From Flavobacteriales bacterium (GTDB lineage Bacteria > Bacteroidota > Bacteroidia > Flavobacteriales > Flavobacteriaceae), in the NCBI GenBank assembly GCA_017303755.1, contig JAFLBS010000001.1:186001-250000 (forward strand): a stretch of 64,000 nt of DNA, read 5' to 3'. The notes beneath the pieces were generated by a model that worked only from the letters and a program-made list of their open reading frames with translations, ran no database searches and was not told where the DNA came from. The position numbers and the translations under genes are program-made. This document shows, piece by piece, positions 24,835 through 32,875 of this stretch. The stretch's first letter is position 1. Every line of letters begins with the position of its first letter.

Positions 24835-24903
24835 TTATGCAATACATGTCCTCTGCGGAATTTCCGACATCATGCGACACATATGACAAATAATAAATTT
24901 CAT
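24835..24903 (-). CDS. Met/Cys-rich leader peptide 2 of the metY operon
   Basis: A 22-residue frame (ATG at 24903, TAA at 24835-24837) begins MKFIICHMCRMMSEI and ends PQRTCIA. It has 4 Met and 3 Cys, concentrated at residues 6-12. The codons for P-Q-R (CCG CAG AGG) repeat the distal arm of terminator 2 and can pair with its proximal arm. The design matches leader 1 and the aromatic leader. It is the first cistron after the promoter, so a transcript must pass two Met/Cys checkpoints to reach metY. Confidence 0.85.
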   Translation of the reverse strand: MKFIICHMCRMMSEIPQRTCIA

Positions 24904-24924
24904 TTTTCTGTTTTTTTGTTGAGG

Positions 24925-24956
24925 CAAACTTCAGAACAAATTTTGAATTGACCAAA
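24925..24956 (-). promoter_or_regulatory. Candidate promoter of the metY leader
   Basis: On the minus strand TTTG (24953-24956), a 20-base gap and GAAGTTTG (24925-24932) form a one-mismatch promoter. It would start transcription about 17 bases before leader peptide 2. Confidence 0.4.
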
Positions 24957-24999
24957 CAAAAACTAAAACTTTAACATTTAGAAATTTGGATTATATATT

Positions 25000-25016
25000 T
25001 AAATACTACGTATTTA
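25000..25016. promoter_or_regulatory. Inverted repeat between the divergent met promoters
   Basis: TAAATAC, spacer TAC, GTATTTA: a perfect 7-bp inverted repeat midway between the metY leader and metK promoters. It has operator-like dimensions, but in such AT-rich sequence it may be chance. Confidence 0.3.
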
Positions 25017-25062
25017 GATTTTTAAAAATGACGTTAAAAAAATAAAAAAAGTAAAATTGTTT

Positions 25063-25092
25063 TTTGTATTCGAAATAGTCTTTATACATTTG
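25063..25092 (+). promoter_or_regulatory. metK promoter
   Basis: TTTG (25063-25066), an 18-base gap and TACATTTG (25085-25092) match the consensus. Transcription should begin just before the riboswitch at 25101. Confidence 0.75.
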
Positions 25093-25100
25093 CACCCGAA

Positions 25101-25155
25101 ATTGAGAGGAAAAATTTGAACTGATTGCAACCTCATAAAAAAATGCTAAAGCAGC
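25101..25155 (+). ncRNA. SAM-II-like riboswitch of metK
   Basis: P1 is GAGG (25106-25109) with CCTC (25131-25134), enclosing ATTTGAACTGATTGCAA. It is followed by ATAAAAAAATGCTAAAGCAG, whose CAG and TGC can pair with CTG and GCA in the loop to give an H-type pseudoknot. The SAM-II reference RNA has ATTTAACCGTATTGCAA in the loop and TGATAAATGTAGCTAAA after P1, so the conserved loop and GCTAAA nucleotides agree, with compensating changes in the pseudoknot. The site upstream of metK fits. SAM-V, a close structural relative, cannot be excluded. Confidence 0.7.
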
Positions 25156-25177
25156 AACTCTCCTTTAGCTTTTCTTT
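25145..25177 (+). terminator. Hairpin overlapping the metK riboswitch pseudoknot strand
   Basis: GCTAAAG (25145-25151) pairs perfectly with CTTTAGC (25163-25169) and is followed by TTTTCTTT. The 5' arm is the same GCTAAAG needed for the riboswitch pseudoknot, so the two structures exclude each other. GAGAG (25104-25108) and CTCTC (25158-25162) provide another alternative pairing. It is a plausible expression platform, but the stem is weak. Confidence 0.5.
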
Positions 25178-25248
25178 GCAGCAGTCTTTTTTCACGAAAA
25201 TTATTATTAACAGAATCTGAAAATAAATTCAGGTTAAAAAATTATATT

Positions 25249-26499
25249 ATGGCTTATTTATTTACATCGGAGTCGGTAAGTGAAGGACATCCAGACAAAG
25301 TAGCAGATCAAATTTCTGATGCGTTAATCGATAACTTTTTGGCATTTGACGCCGAGTCGAAAGTAGCTTGCGAAACGTTAGTTACTACTGGACAAGTTAT
25401 TTTGGCTGGTGAAGTAAAATCAGACACTTATTTAGACGTTCAACAAATTGCAAGAGATGTAATTAAGAAAATTGGATACACCAAAAGTGAGTACATGTTT
25501 GAGGCGAATTCATGTGGAGTTTTATCGGCTATTCACGAGCAATCTGCAGACATCAATCAAGGTGTAGACAGAGCAAGTAAAGAAGAGCAAGGTGCGGGCG
25601 ACCAAGGAATGATGTTTGGTTACGCTACTAACGAAACGGAAAATTACATGCCATTAGCATTGGATATTGCACATGCTTTATTGATTGAATTGGCTAATAT
25701 CAGAAGAGAAAATAACGAAATTAAATACTTGCGTCCGGATGCAAAATCGCAAGTGACTTTAGAATATTCTGATGACAACAAACCGCAACGTATTGATGCG
25801 ATTGTAATTTCGACTCAACACGATGATTTTGCTGCAGAAGCAGAAATGTTGGCTAAAATTAAAAGCGATTTGATTTCAATTTTGATTCCGAGAATTAAAG
25901 CAAAATATCCACAATACGCGCACTTCTTTAATGATGATATTACGTACCACATTAACCCAACTGGAAAATTCGTAATTGGTGGACCACACGGTGATACTGG
26001 TTTAACTGGTAGAAAAATCATTGTAGATACGTACGGTGGAAAAGGAGCTCATGGTGGTGGAGCATTTTCTGGAAAAGATCCGTCAAAAGTAGACCGTTCG
26101 GCTGCTTATGCAACACGTCATATTGCTAAAAATTTAGTTGCTGCTGGTTTATGTGATGAAGTTTTAGTTCAGGTTTCGTATGCAATTGGAGTAGCAAAAC
26201 CAACTTCGATTAACGTAAACACTTATGGTACTTCTAAAGTAAACATGACTGACGGTGAAATCAGCAAAGTAGTGGAAAACATTTTTGATATGAGACCTTA
26301 CTTTATCGAGCAACGTTTGAAATTGAGAAATCCTATTTACAGTGAAACAGCGGCTTACGGACACATGGGAAGAACTCCAGAAACTGTGACTAAAACTTTT
26401 TCTGCTCCAGGAGGAAACAGTAAAACAGTTACTGTTGAGTTGTTCACTTGGGAAAAATTAGATTTTGTTGATCAAGTTAAAGCAGCTTTTAGTTTATAA
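25249..26499 (+). CDS. metK: S-adenosylmethionine synthase
   Basis: A 416-residue enzyme that makes SAM from methionine and [24 protein letters not shown] opens the protein. [12 protein letters not shown] and the P-loop-like [19 protein letters not shown] are diagnostic. It is about 30 residues longer than the E. coli protein because of internal insertions, as in other Bacteroidota. It is divergent from the metY operon and preceded by a promoter and a SAM-II-like riboswitch, so its product probably controls its own synthesis. Confidence 0.98.
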   Translation: MAYLFTSESVSEGHPDKVADQISDALIDNFLAFDAESKVACETLVTTGQVILAGEVKSDTYLDVQQIARDVIKKIGYTKSEYMFEANSCGVLSAIHEQSADINQGVDRASKEEQGAGDQGMMFGYATNETENYMPLALDIAHALLIELANIRRENNEIKYLRPDAKSQVTLEYSDDNKPQRIDAIVISTQHDDFAAEAEMLAKIKSDLISILIPRIKAKYPQYAHFFNDDITYHINPTGKFVIGGPHGDTGLTGRKIIVDTYGGKGAHGGGAFSGKDPSKVDRSAAYATRHIAKNLVAAGLCDEVLVQVSYAIGVAKPTSINVNTYGTSKVNMTDGEISKVVENIFDMRPYFIEQRLKLRNPIYSETAAYGHMGRTPETVTKTFSAPGGNSKTVTVELFTWEKLDFVDQVKAAFSL

Positions 26500-26520
26500 A
26501 ACTTGCCTTTTTAATATAAA

Positions 26521-26550
26521 AAAACCCGACTGATTTAGTCGGGTTTTTTA
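26521..26550 (+). terminator. Terminator after metK (bidirectional)
   Basis: AAAACCCGACT, loop GATTT, AGTCGGGTTTT and more T form a strong 11-bp stem. A-rich sequence on the other side makes it usable for the convergent gene ending at 26554. Confidence 0.92.
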
Positions 26551-26553
26551 TTT

Positions 26554-28794
26554 TTAGTATGTTCCGTTTTTCATTTTTTCGAGAACTGTTTCGTAAGTGT
26601 CAATTAGTGTATCATCGACTATTTTAGCTGATTCTATAGCTTTTTGTTCGAACAGAATTCCTTTTTCTTTCTCACCATTTTTGTAATACAATTGTGCTAA
26701 AGTATCGAGATAGTAAGGATCATTTGTTTTTAATTTCAGACTCATTTCACTCCACTGAATGGCTTTTTGAATTTCGGTTTTGTCTTGGCTATTTTCAACA
26801 ATAAACCAAGCTACTTCGTTAGCTAAATTAGAAAATTCAACTTTATACAAATCCCAATCAGGAGCTTTTTCAAGTTGATAGTTGGCATCTAGTGTTTCAA
26901 TTAAACTTGAATTTGGTTTAACAAAAGATTTGAAATAATTATCGTAAGCCGATACTAATTCGGTTTTGCTTTTTGATTGCAAAAAAGAATTAATCCTGCT
27001 TCTACTTACTCTTGGATTTTGATTGGATACTTGAAGTAATTTATTATAATACTCTTTTATCTTTTCTTTTTGAAAGTCATTTGAAGGTCGATCTAAAATG
27101 CCACTAACCGTATTGATTACCAACTGAGGGTTTTCTAAATAATAATCTTCGGTTTTCAATGTAGCAATTTCATTATAAAACCGGAATAAATAATCCATTG
27201 ATAGAAAATCAGTTGGCTTTGCGGCTTGATTCGATTTATTGAATAATTTAGCGGTAAAACCATTGTCGTACGACAACTCAGATACAATTATTTTAACCAT
27301 GTTATCGTTTAGATTTTTCTCATTCAAATAGAAATCCAAAAGTTGTTTGTACTTGAGATCAACTGCTTCGGATGATGATTTCAATTGATATGCATTTTTA
27401 ATTTCGGGCAACTCTTCTGAGTAATCGTCAACTGAGATAGAATCAGTAACAACAGCGTATTTTTCATATTCAACAGCAGCAGGTTCTACTGTTGGCGGTG
27501 GCATATCATCCCAATCAGCATATATTCTTTCATTGTTTACAACCTCTAAAAGCGCCTTCTCAATTTGAGGAACAGTTGCTTTTTTATCGGCTATAATTTT
27601 GTCTAACTGTGCTTTACTATTGATTGTGATTAACTTTTTGTAATAGCTGGACAACTTGTAATAATTATAATCATAAGACTTTGTGCTTCCTTTACAATGG
27701 TGAATTTTTGTTCCGTCTGAATTAATAAAAACTACAGTTTCATTATCCGTAATTCCCATTTTTTTTAATGCATTTTTATCACTTTCTGTTGCCAGATAGA
27801 AGTTGAATCTATCTAATTTAGGATCATATTGATCGTACATGTAAGACTGAACCTGGATTTCGTATCTCTGAATGTATTTTTCAAAAGCTTTAGAGGCGTT
27901 TTTACTAGTATCATAAAAAACAACCAAAATTTTATCGGGTGATGATTGTGCTATTTTGAGTGATTCGTTGAATGATTTCTCGGTTTTTAATTTGAAAACA
28001 TAAGGCGGTTTTTGATTGTCGTAATCGTATGCAACAGCAGCTGTATCAACACCTATATATCGTTCTTCTTTTCCAGGATACGTCCACATCTTTTTTTGTT
28101 GCGCTTCTAATGGTTGAATAAAAGTAGTTGCGGTTCCTTTTGTTTCTTCTTTGACAAAAACAATCGGCTTTCTACCTTCACTAACTGTAAATTCTTTGGT
28201 ATTGGCATCGTATTTTCCTCTTAAATTGAGTTTGGAAAAAAGATCATTTCTTTTGAGTACTTTAATCTCTGAAACTCCATTTGGCACCTCAAATTTTTCG
28301 ATTGTGGCACCATTATAACTTTCATTTACGAGGTAAATAAATGCAACAGGTTCGATTTCAAAAGAAAAATTTTGTTCGTCGTCTTCTATGTATTCGTAGG
28401 CTTCTTCTTTGATGCCTAAATACTCGCTAACCGCTTTATATTCTGGACTGGAATCGTTAATTTTTTGAACCCCAAGATGCATATCATACAAGTTATAATA
28501 GCTGTTTTTCCCAAAATCCATTTTTATGCTTTTGGGTTTGGTTGTTGAAGTAACGAATTCAACTTGAAACAACGACTCGTTATCGTATTGCGTTCTGAGG
28601 TAAATGGAATCGTTTTGTTGTTCAAGTTTACCCGACAAAAGAGTAATGTGAAATTGGTTATTCTCGCCGATGACCAATTTTACATTTTCACCCGATTTGG
28701 TGTTTGAGATGTACGTTCCGGGTTCGGGTTGGTTTTGTTGTGCGAAGATTGAACATGTTAGGAACACACTCAACAATAAAAAGGCTTTTTTCAT
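26554..28794 (-). CDS. Secreted protein of unknown function with thioredoxin-like and TPR-like parts
   Basis: A 746-residue protein with signal peptide MKKAFLLLSVFLTCSIFAQ. The N-terminal about 250 residues are beta-rich. Residues about 280-390 (ESLKIAQSSPDKILVVFYDTSKN, then KMGITDNETVVFINSDGT) resemble a thioredoxin-like fold without a CxxC active site. The C-terminus (YYLDTLAQLYYKNGEKEKGILFEQKAIE) is a tetratricopeptide-like helix pair. I do not recognise a named family. It is probably periplasmic. Upstream it is separated from the TonB-receptor-like gene by structured element copy 3. Confidence 0.7.
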   Translation of the reverse strand: MKKAFLLLSVFLTCSIFAQQNQPEPGTYISNTKSGENVKLVIGENNQFHITLLSGKLEQQNDSIYLRTQYDNESLFQVEFVTSTTKPKSIKMDFGKNSYYNLYDMHLGVQKINDSSPEYKAVSEYLGIKEEAYEYIEDDEQNFSFEIEPVAFIYLVNESYNGATIEKFEVPNGVSEIKVLKRNDLFSKLNLRGKYDANTKEFTVSEGRKPIVFVKEETKGTATTFIQPLEAQQKKMWTYPGKEERYIGVDTAAVAYDYDNQKPPYVFKLKTEKSFNESLKIAQSSPDKILVVFYDTSKNASKAFEKYIQRYEIQVQSYMYDQYDPKLDRFNFYLATESDKNALKKMGITDNETVVFINSDGTKIHHCKGSTKSYDYNYYKLSSYYKKLITINSKAQLDKIIADKKATVPQIEKALLEVVNNERIYADWDDMPPPTVEPAAVEYEKYAVVTDSISVDDYSEELPEIKNAYQLKSSSEAVDLKYKQLLDFYLNEKNLNDNMVKIIVSELSYDNGFTAKLFNKSNQAAKPTDFLSMDYLFRFYNEIATLKTEDYYLENPQLVINTVSGILDRPSNDFQKEKIKEYYNKLLQVSNQNPRVSRSRINSFLQSKSKTELVSAYDNYFKSFVKPNSSLIETLDANYQLEKAPDWDLYKVEFSNLANEVAWFIVENSQDKTEIQKAIQWSEMSLKLKTNDPYYLDTLAQLYYKNGEKEKGILFEQKAIESAKIVDDTLIDTYETVLEKMKNGTY

Positions 28795-28887
28795 TGGGAT
28801 GATAGGTAAAAATTAAACTATAAAATTAGTATTATTTATAATATCTCAACGGAAATTACAGCACAATATTTTATTTTTTTCTAGTTA

Positions 28888-29030
28888 CTAGCCCAGATCG
28901 AAACGGAAATCCGGAGTACAAAAAACAGTTGGTTTTTTCACACCCAAAAGAGCGACTGCAAGAAGCTACTTTTGGGTGTAGAAAAACCTTGTTTTTGTAC
29001 TGCGATTGGAGTGTAGAGCTGGAATGGCTA
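28888..29030 (-). repeat. Structured intergenic element, copy 3
   Basis: A 143-bp copy with diverged ends (CTAGCCCAGATCGAAACGG; GGAGTGTAGAGCTGGAATGG) but long well-paired arms: AGTACAAAAAACA with TGTTTTTGTACT and CACACCCAAAAG with CTTTTGGGTGTAG. The apex is AGCGACT-N4-GAAGCT. On the minus strand it starts at the TAG stop of the beta-barrel gene at 29028. Confidence 0.75.
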
Positions 29031-31787
29031 CAAATTATACTTAAAACTGAAAATGATGTAACGCGGTTGCACGTTGTACTGCGAAGTACGCGTTGAGAAT
29101 TGCCCGAAACTATCATCGTTTAACGACGTTGTGTTGAGTAAATTGGTTGCCGAAATTTTGTATTCCCACTTGCTGTCTTTGGTTTTTTGGTAGATGAGAC
29201 TTGCTGAGAGAAAATCGTATTCGTTGTCAGACGATTTATCACTGTTGTAATAGTGATTGTATTCGTATTCTGACACGAACGAGAAGCTTTTTAGGAAGTA
29301 ATAATCCAAACGCGCAAACGGCTTTTCGTTGATGAATTTGGAATTGGGATAATCGTTGATGGAATATTCGTAACCGATTTCGAGATTAGGCCAACTTTTG
29401 TAATTCGTAGATGCTTTGAGTGTGTAACTTTGAGTAAAACTCTCGTTCGTAATCAAGGTTTCAGAATCGTTGATTGGGTTGACTTGAATGTTGTTGAATT
29501 TTGACCAATTGAGGCGCACATTGGCTGATACTTTGTAGCGTTTTAAGAACGAACGACCATAACCGCCCATTCCACTAATGGATTCGTCTGCAAAAGGAGA
29601 ATTGAACGGAACTGACGATTGATTGACTCCTAAAATTGTAGCTCTCGATTTAACTGCATCAACGGTTCGGAGGTAATTTAAATTGGCAAAAATGTTTTCA
29701 AAATTGAACATATTGTATTTAAAATAGCGCAACGTATGCGTTTGAGCAATGGAATTTTCGAGTTCGCGGTAACCACGTGACAAACTGCTATAACCGTTTA
29801 AAACATAACCTTCGGCTAGTTTACTGATGTCGGTGAAATTGTTAGTCAGCGCAAAATTATACGTTAGTGTTTCTGATTTTTTGATTTGGTACAAGGCGAA
29901 GAAATCAGGCAGAACTCGGTTGAAATTTTGTTTGAAATTAGTTCCCAATTGCTCGTTGTTCATCGAATAATTATGAAAACTCACACCTGGAGTTAAGGTA
30001 AATTTTCCCGAAAGAATTTTGTAATGCAATCCTAAAAACGCGTCGTTGAAAATGTAATTAACATCGTTGGTGTTTTGGCTTTGCGTTAAATTATTTACGT
30101 TTCCGTTGTCTAAAATCTGGAAGATACTGGAGTCGAAATTTTGGTACGAATAGGTATTTCCGAGTGTAACATTGATGTTGCTTTTTGGACCGAGAACGTA
30201 GTAATAATCGAGTTTAGCATCTAATTTATTAGTTTGTACAAAACGATTTTGATTCAAATTGGTGCGCTGTTCTTCAAAATCATAACCCAAGACATTTAGA
30301 ATGGCAGGCGCGCCAGGAAGAATTCCGGGTATCACAAACGGATCAGTCTCTAAATTGGCATTGTAAAATGGATCTTCTTCTTGGTACAAATGCTGCATTT
30401 CGAAGGCCAGAATATTTTTGTCGTTGATGGTGTTGTAGAAACTCAAATTTTGGTTGACCGAAATTGGGTTTTGGTCTTTAAATGTAGTAATATTTTCAGT
30501 TGTGGTTCCGGAATTATCAATACTTTGACGCAAAAGCGAATTGTTTTCGTCTTGTTTGGAATATTTGGTTAGGATGTCGTAATCGAATTGAAAATTGGAA
30601 TTGGGCTTGTACGTCGAACTCAGTTTGAACAATCCTAAATTGCTTTTTTGGTGTGCAATGTCTTGGCGGTTTTCGGTAGATGAAACTTCACCTGAATTAG
30701 GGCGCAAAAAGTTAACAGAAGAAACTGTTTCTAAGTCGGTTATCGAAGTAGAAAGTATTCCGAAACCGCTCAGCGACCATGATTTTGTTGGATTATAAGA
30801 AAAATTGGTGGCTCCGAATTGCGTTTCGATTTCTTTGGCGCGATTGTTACGTAATAGTGCGATTCCTAAGTCGTTGGAAGCTACATTAAACGTAGAACCG
30901 CCTTTGGCCATCATGCTTCTGAAACCTCCAGTAAATTTAAAATAATCATTGATGGTCAGTGGTAATTCGCCTATGTTATTAAAATTCGAAATGAGGTTAA
31001 TGCTGTATTTCGGGCTGTAATAAAACAGTTTTGGATTAATGATGTAACGTTCATCGGTATGCCCAACTCCAATTCCGGCTGTAGCATCTCCAAACCAGAA
31101 ATTTTTCTTTCCGGCTTTGAGTTTGATGTTCATCGCCAGATTGTCTTGGTTATTTTCAACGCCTTTTAGAATGGAATTTTCGTTGTAATTGCGGAGTACT
31201 TGCACTTTATCAATCGCATCAGCAGGAATGTTTTTGACGCCGAGTTTGGTATCGCCATCAAAGAAATCTTTTCCTTCGACCATTAATTTGGTTACTTTTT
31301 TGCCTTCTACTTCTACTTCACCGTCGGCATTTACTTCTACACCAGGTAATTTTTTGAGTACGTCTTCGAGTTTGCGTTCGGTTCCGTTTTTGAATGAATC
31401 GGCGTTGTATACGATTGTATCACCTTTAATGGAAACGGGCATTTCACGCACAATTTCAACATCGTCAAGCTGGATTCCGCCTGATTCCATGACAATATTT
31501 TCGGTGATGTTTTCGGATTTTGTAGTCACCATCACTTCCTTATTTTTCATTCCGAGGTAACTGAATTTGATGATGTACGTAGAATTGACTTTTAAATTCA
31601 GCACAAATTTTCCTTTGTCATTAGTGATTGCGTAAGCATCGACGGCTTTGTTGGCTTGGTTTACCGCCATCACATTGGCCATTTCGAGTGGAGCTTTGGT
31701 ATCGTCAACCACACTACCTTCGTAGCGAATGGTTTGAGAGAATGCGATGGATGAAATGAATAGAAAAAAGAAAATAGCTTTATTCAT
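29028..31787 (-). CDS. TonB-receptor-like outer-membrane protein with carboxypeptidase-regulatory domain
   Basis: A 919-residue outer-membrane protein. After the signal peptide (MNKAIFFFLFISSIAFSQ) comes a carboxypeptidase-regulatory-like Ig domain (about 20-105, GSVVDDTKAPLEMANVMAVN), then a plug-like domain (VLKKLPGVEVNADGEVEVEG) and a large beta-barrel ending in RYIIFSFKYNL. It has no clear TonB box. The neighbouring GLPGLI gene and two-component system share an upstream motif with it, suggesting one envelope regulon. The ligand is unknown. Its TAG stop lies at the edge of structured element copy 3. Confidence 0.88.
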   Translation of the reverse strand: MNKAIFFFLFISSIAFSQTIRYEGSVVDDTKAPLEMANVMAVNQANKAVDAYAITNDKGKFVLNLKVNSTYIIKFSYLGMKNKEVMVTTKSENITENIVMESGGIQLDDVEIVREMPVSIKGDTIVYNADSFKNGTERKLEDVLKKLPGVEVNADGEVEVEGKKVTKLMVEGKDFFDGDTKLGVKNIPADAIDKVQVLRNYNENSILKGVENNQDNLAMNIKLKAGKKNFWFGDATAGIGVGHTDERYIINPKLFYYSPKYSINLISNFNNIGELPLTINDYFKFTGGFRSMMAKGGSTFNVASNDLGIALLRNNRAKEIETQFGATNFSYNPTKSWSLSGFGILSTSITDLETVSSVNFLRPNSGEVSSTENRQDIAHQKSNLGLFKLSSTYKPNSNFQFDYDILTKYSKQDENNSLLRQSIDNSGTTTENITTFKDQNPISVNQNLSFYNTINDKNILAFEMQHLYQEEDPFYNANLETDPFVIPGILPGAPAILNVLGYDFEEQRTNLNQNRFVQTNKLDAKLDYYYVLGPKSNINVTLGNTYSYQNFDSSIFQILDNGNVNNLTQSQNTNDVNYIFNDAFLGLHYKILSGKFTLTPGVSFHNYSMNNEQLGTNFKQNFNRVLPDFFALYQIKKSETLTYNFALTNNFTDISKLAEGYVLNGYSSLSRGYRELENSIAQTHTLRYFKYNMFNFENIFANLNYLRTVDAVKSRATILGVNQSSVPFNSPFADESISGMGGYGRSFLKRYKVSANVRLNWSKFNNIQVNPINDSETLITNESFTQSYTLKASTNYKSWPNLEIGYEYSINDYPNSKFINEKPFARLDYYFLKSFSFVSEYEYNHYYNSDKSSDNEYDFLSASLIYQKTKDSKWEYKISATNLLNTTSLNDDSFGQFSTRTSQYNVQPRYIIFSFKYNL

Positions 31788-31813
31788 GGAGGATTTTGTT
31801 GGGTTGTTTTGAG

Positions 31814-31860
31814 CAAATATGACGAATATTTATTGTATTTGTTACCAATAATTTGTTAAA
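31814..31860 (-). promoter_or_regulatory. Conserved operator/promoter upstream of the barrel gene
   Basis: The plus strand has CAAATATGACGAA, an 11-base variable gap, then TTTGTTACCAAT, 2 bases, TTTGTTAAA. The same arrangement, with identical spacing and almost identical sequence, lies at 36060-36106 upstream of the second GLPGLI gene. In both cases it begins 27 bases upstream of the start codon. The minus strand reads CATATTTG, a near-match to the -7 element, so the TTTGTTA repeats lie around position -30 to -50. Confidence 0.7.
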
Positions 31861-31904
31861 GTAAAAGCGATTTTCTGCCACTCAAGGTTCTGCTTTGGTT
31901 AAAA

Positions 31905-32753
31905 TTATCGGGTCATATTGATTTCGATTACACCGTCCTTGTTCATCATACTTTTCAATTTTTCTTCTTCCACTTTTCTGAATTCTTTTTCAGAGATAAC
32001 TTTTCCTTTTGATGGCGCTTTTATAACTACTTTATCTTTTGGATTTATAACTATTCTGGAACACAAATAAGTAGTTCTACCATCATTAACCTCTAAAATT
32101 AAACCTGGAAGTCCACAGTATTTTTCAGGTCCGGTTGTAACAGGAATTTCCATAGTGAACCAAGCTGTTATGATGATATCTTTGGGTTCATCCATCATGA
32201 TGAATTGGGTTTTCCCATTTCCTTTTTCATCTTTCATTTTTTCGTATGCTTCTAAATCTTCTTTAGAAACTGGGATAATTGCTGTGGCTTTTTGACAAAC
32301 ATAATCTCCGATTTTTTTGGTTTCCGATTCTATCTTCCAATTCCAATTGGCAAGCGAATCCACGACCAAAAAAGCTTTGTCAAAAATATCTTTTTCAGCA
32401 ACCGATTTGTTTTCTTTAGTGTTTTTGTACAATTTGGAGCTATCACCATTAGACATCATCACCATCATACCTCCAGATCCGGGTTTTGGCTTATCTAATT
32501 TTGCCTCTTCTTGAAACAATGACTCATGCGCATTAAAATCGAGTGTAAATGTTTTTTCCAATGCTTTTCGCATCATTTCTTGCATCTCTTTTTTTTGTTG
32601 TTCGGTCATTGATGGACTGTCAATCTTAAAAGAATCGCCCAGAGTTGTGTAAGAAGAATAAGTAGCTCTTCCGTAGAAATTTTGTGCTTTAGTTGCAAAA
32701 CTTGAAAGTATAAGTAAAGCGAAAAGAACTGTTTTAGTTGAAAATTGTATCAT
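31905..32753 (-). CDS. GLPGLI family secreted protein (copy 1)
   Basis: A 282-residue protein with a signal peptide ending near TKAQ. It contains the family-defining CGLPGLILEVNDGRTTYLCSR motif (seen as CGLPGLILEVND then GRTTYLC) around residues 212-233. GLPGLI proteins are restricted to Bacteroidota, usually accompany TonB-receptor-like barrels, and have no established biochemical role. It is divergent from the histidine kinase gene across a shared control region with three GTTAAC sites, which suggests control by the adjacent response regulator. Confidence 0.93.
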   Translation of the reverse strand: MIQFSTKTVLFALLILSSFATKAQNFYGRATYSSYTTLGDSFKIDSPSMTEQQKKEMQEMMRKALEKTFTLDFNAHESLFQEEAKLDKPKPGSGGMMVMMSNGDSSKLYKNTKENKSVAEKDIFDKAFLVVDSLANWNWKIESETKKIGDYVCQKATAIIPVSKEDLEAYEKMKDEKGNGKTQFIMMDEPKDIIITAWFTMEIPVTTGPEKYCGLPGLILEVNDGRTTYLCSRIVINPKDKVVIKAPSKGKVISEKEFRKVEEEKLKSMMNKDGVIEINMTR

Positions 32754-32811
32754 AATAGTATTCTTTTTTTGATTAATGAGACAAATTAACTCAGAAAAAA
32801 CGGAAAACTGA

Positions 32812-32837
32812 GTTAACTAAAGTTAACGTTTGTTAAC
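32812..32837. promoter_or_regulatory. Three GTTAAC sites spaced 10 bp (probable response-regulator operator)
   Basis: GTTAAC occurs at 32812, 32822 and 32832, exactly one helical turn apart, between the divergent GLPGLI and histidine kinase genes. OmpR/PhoB-type regulators usually bind such direct repeats. The motif relates to the TTTGTTAAA boxes at 31814-31860 and 36060-36106. Confidence 0.65.
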
Positions 32838-32863
32838 GGTGAAAGTTGAAGCCATTTTGTTAG

Positions 32864-32871
32864 TATTTTTG
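32864..32871 (+). promoter_or_regulatory. -7 element of the histidine kinase gene
   Basis: TATTTTTG matches TAnnTTTG and ends 4 bases before the kinase ATG, suggesting a leaderless mRNA. There is no well-spaced -33 element. The third GTTAAC site begins 32 bases upstream, so the regulator may replace it. Confidence 0.45.
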
Positions 32872-32875
32872 ACAA

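Noticed and set aside
25143-25220. A 25-codon frame starting at the ATG inside the metK riboswitch
   Set aside because: The ATG is part of the aptamer strand conserved for RNA reasons, and the peptide has no enrichment in Met or Cys, so I treat it as coincidental rather than as a fourth leader peptide.
24502-25248. A T-box riboswitch for Met or Cys tRNA as an explanation of the metY leader
   Set aside because: No T-box core sequence is present, the short Met/Cys frames and paired terminators explain the region better, and T-boxes are not typical of this phylum.
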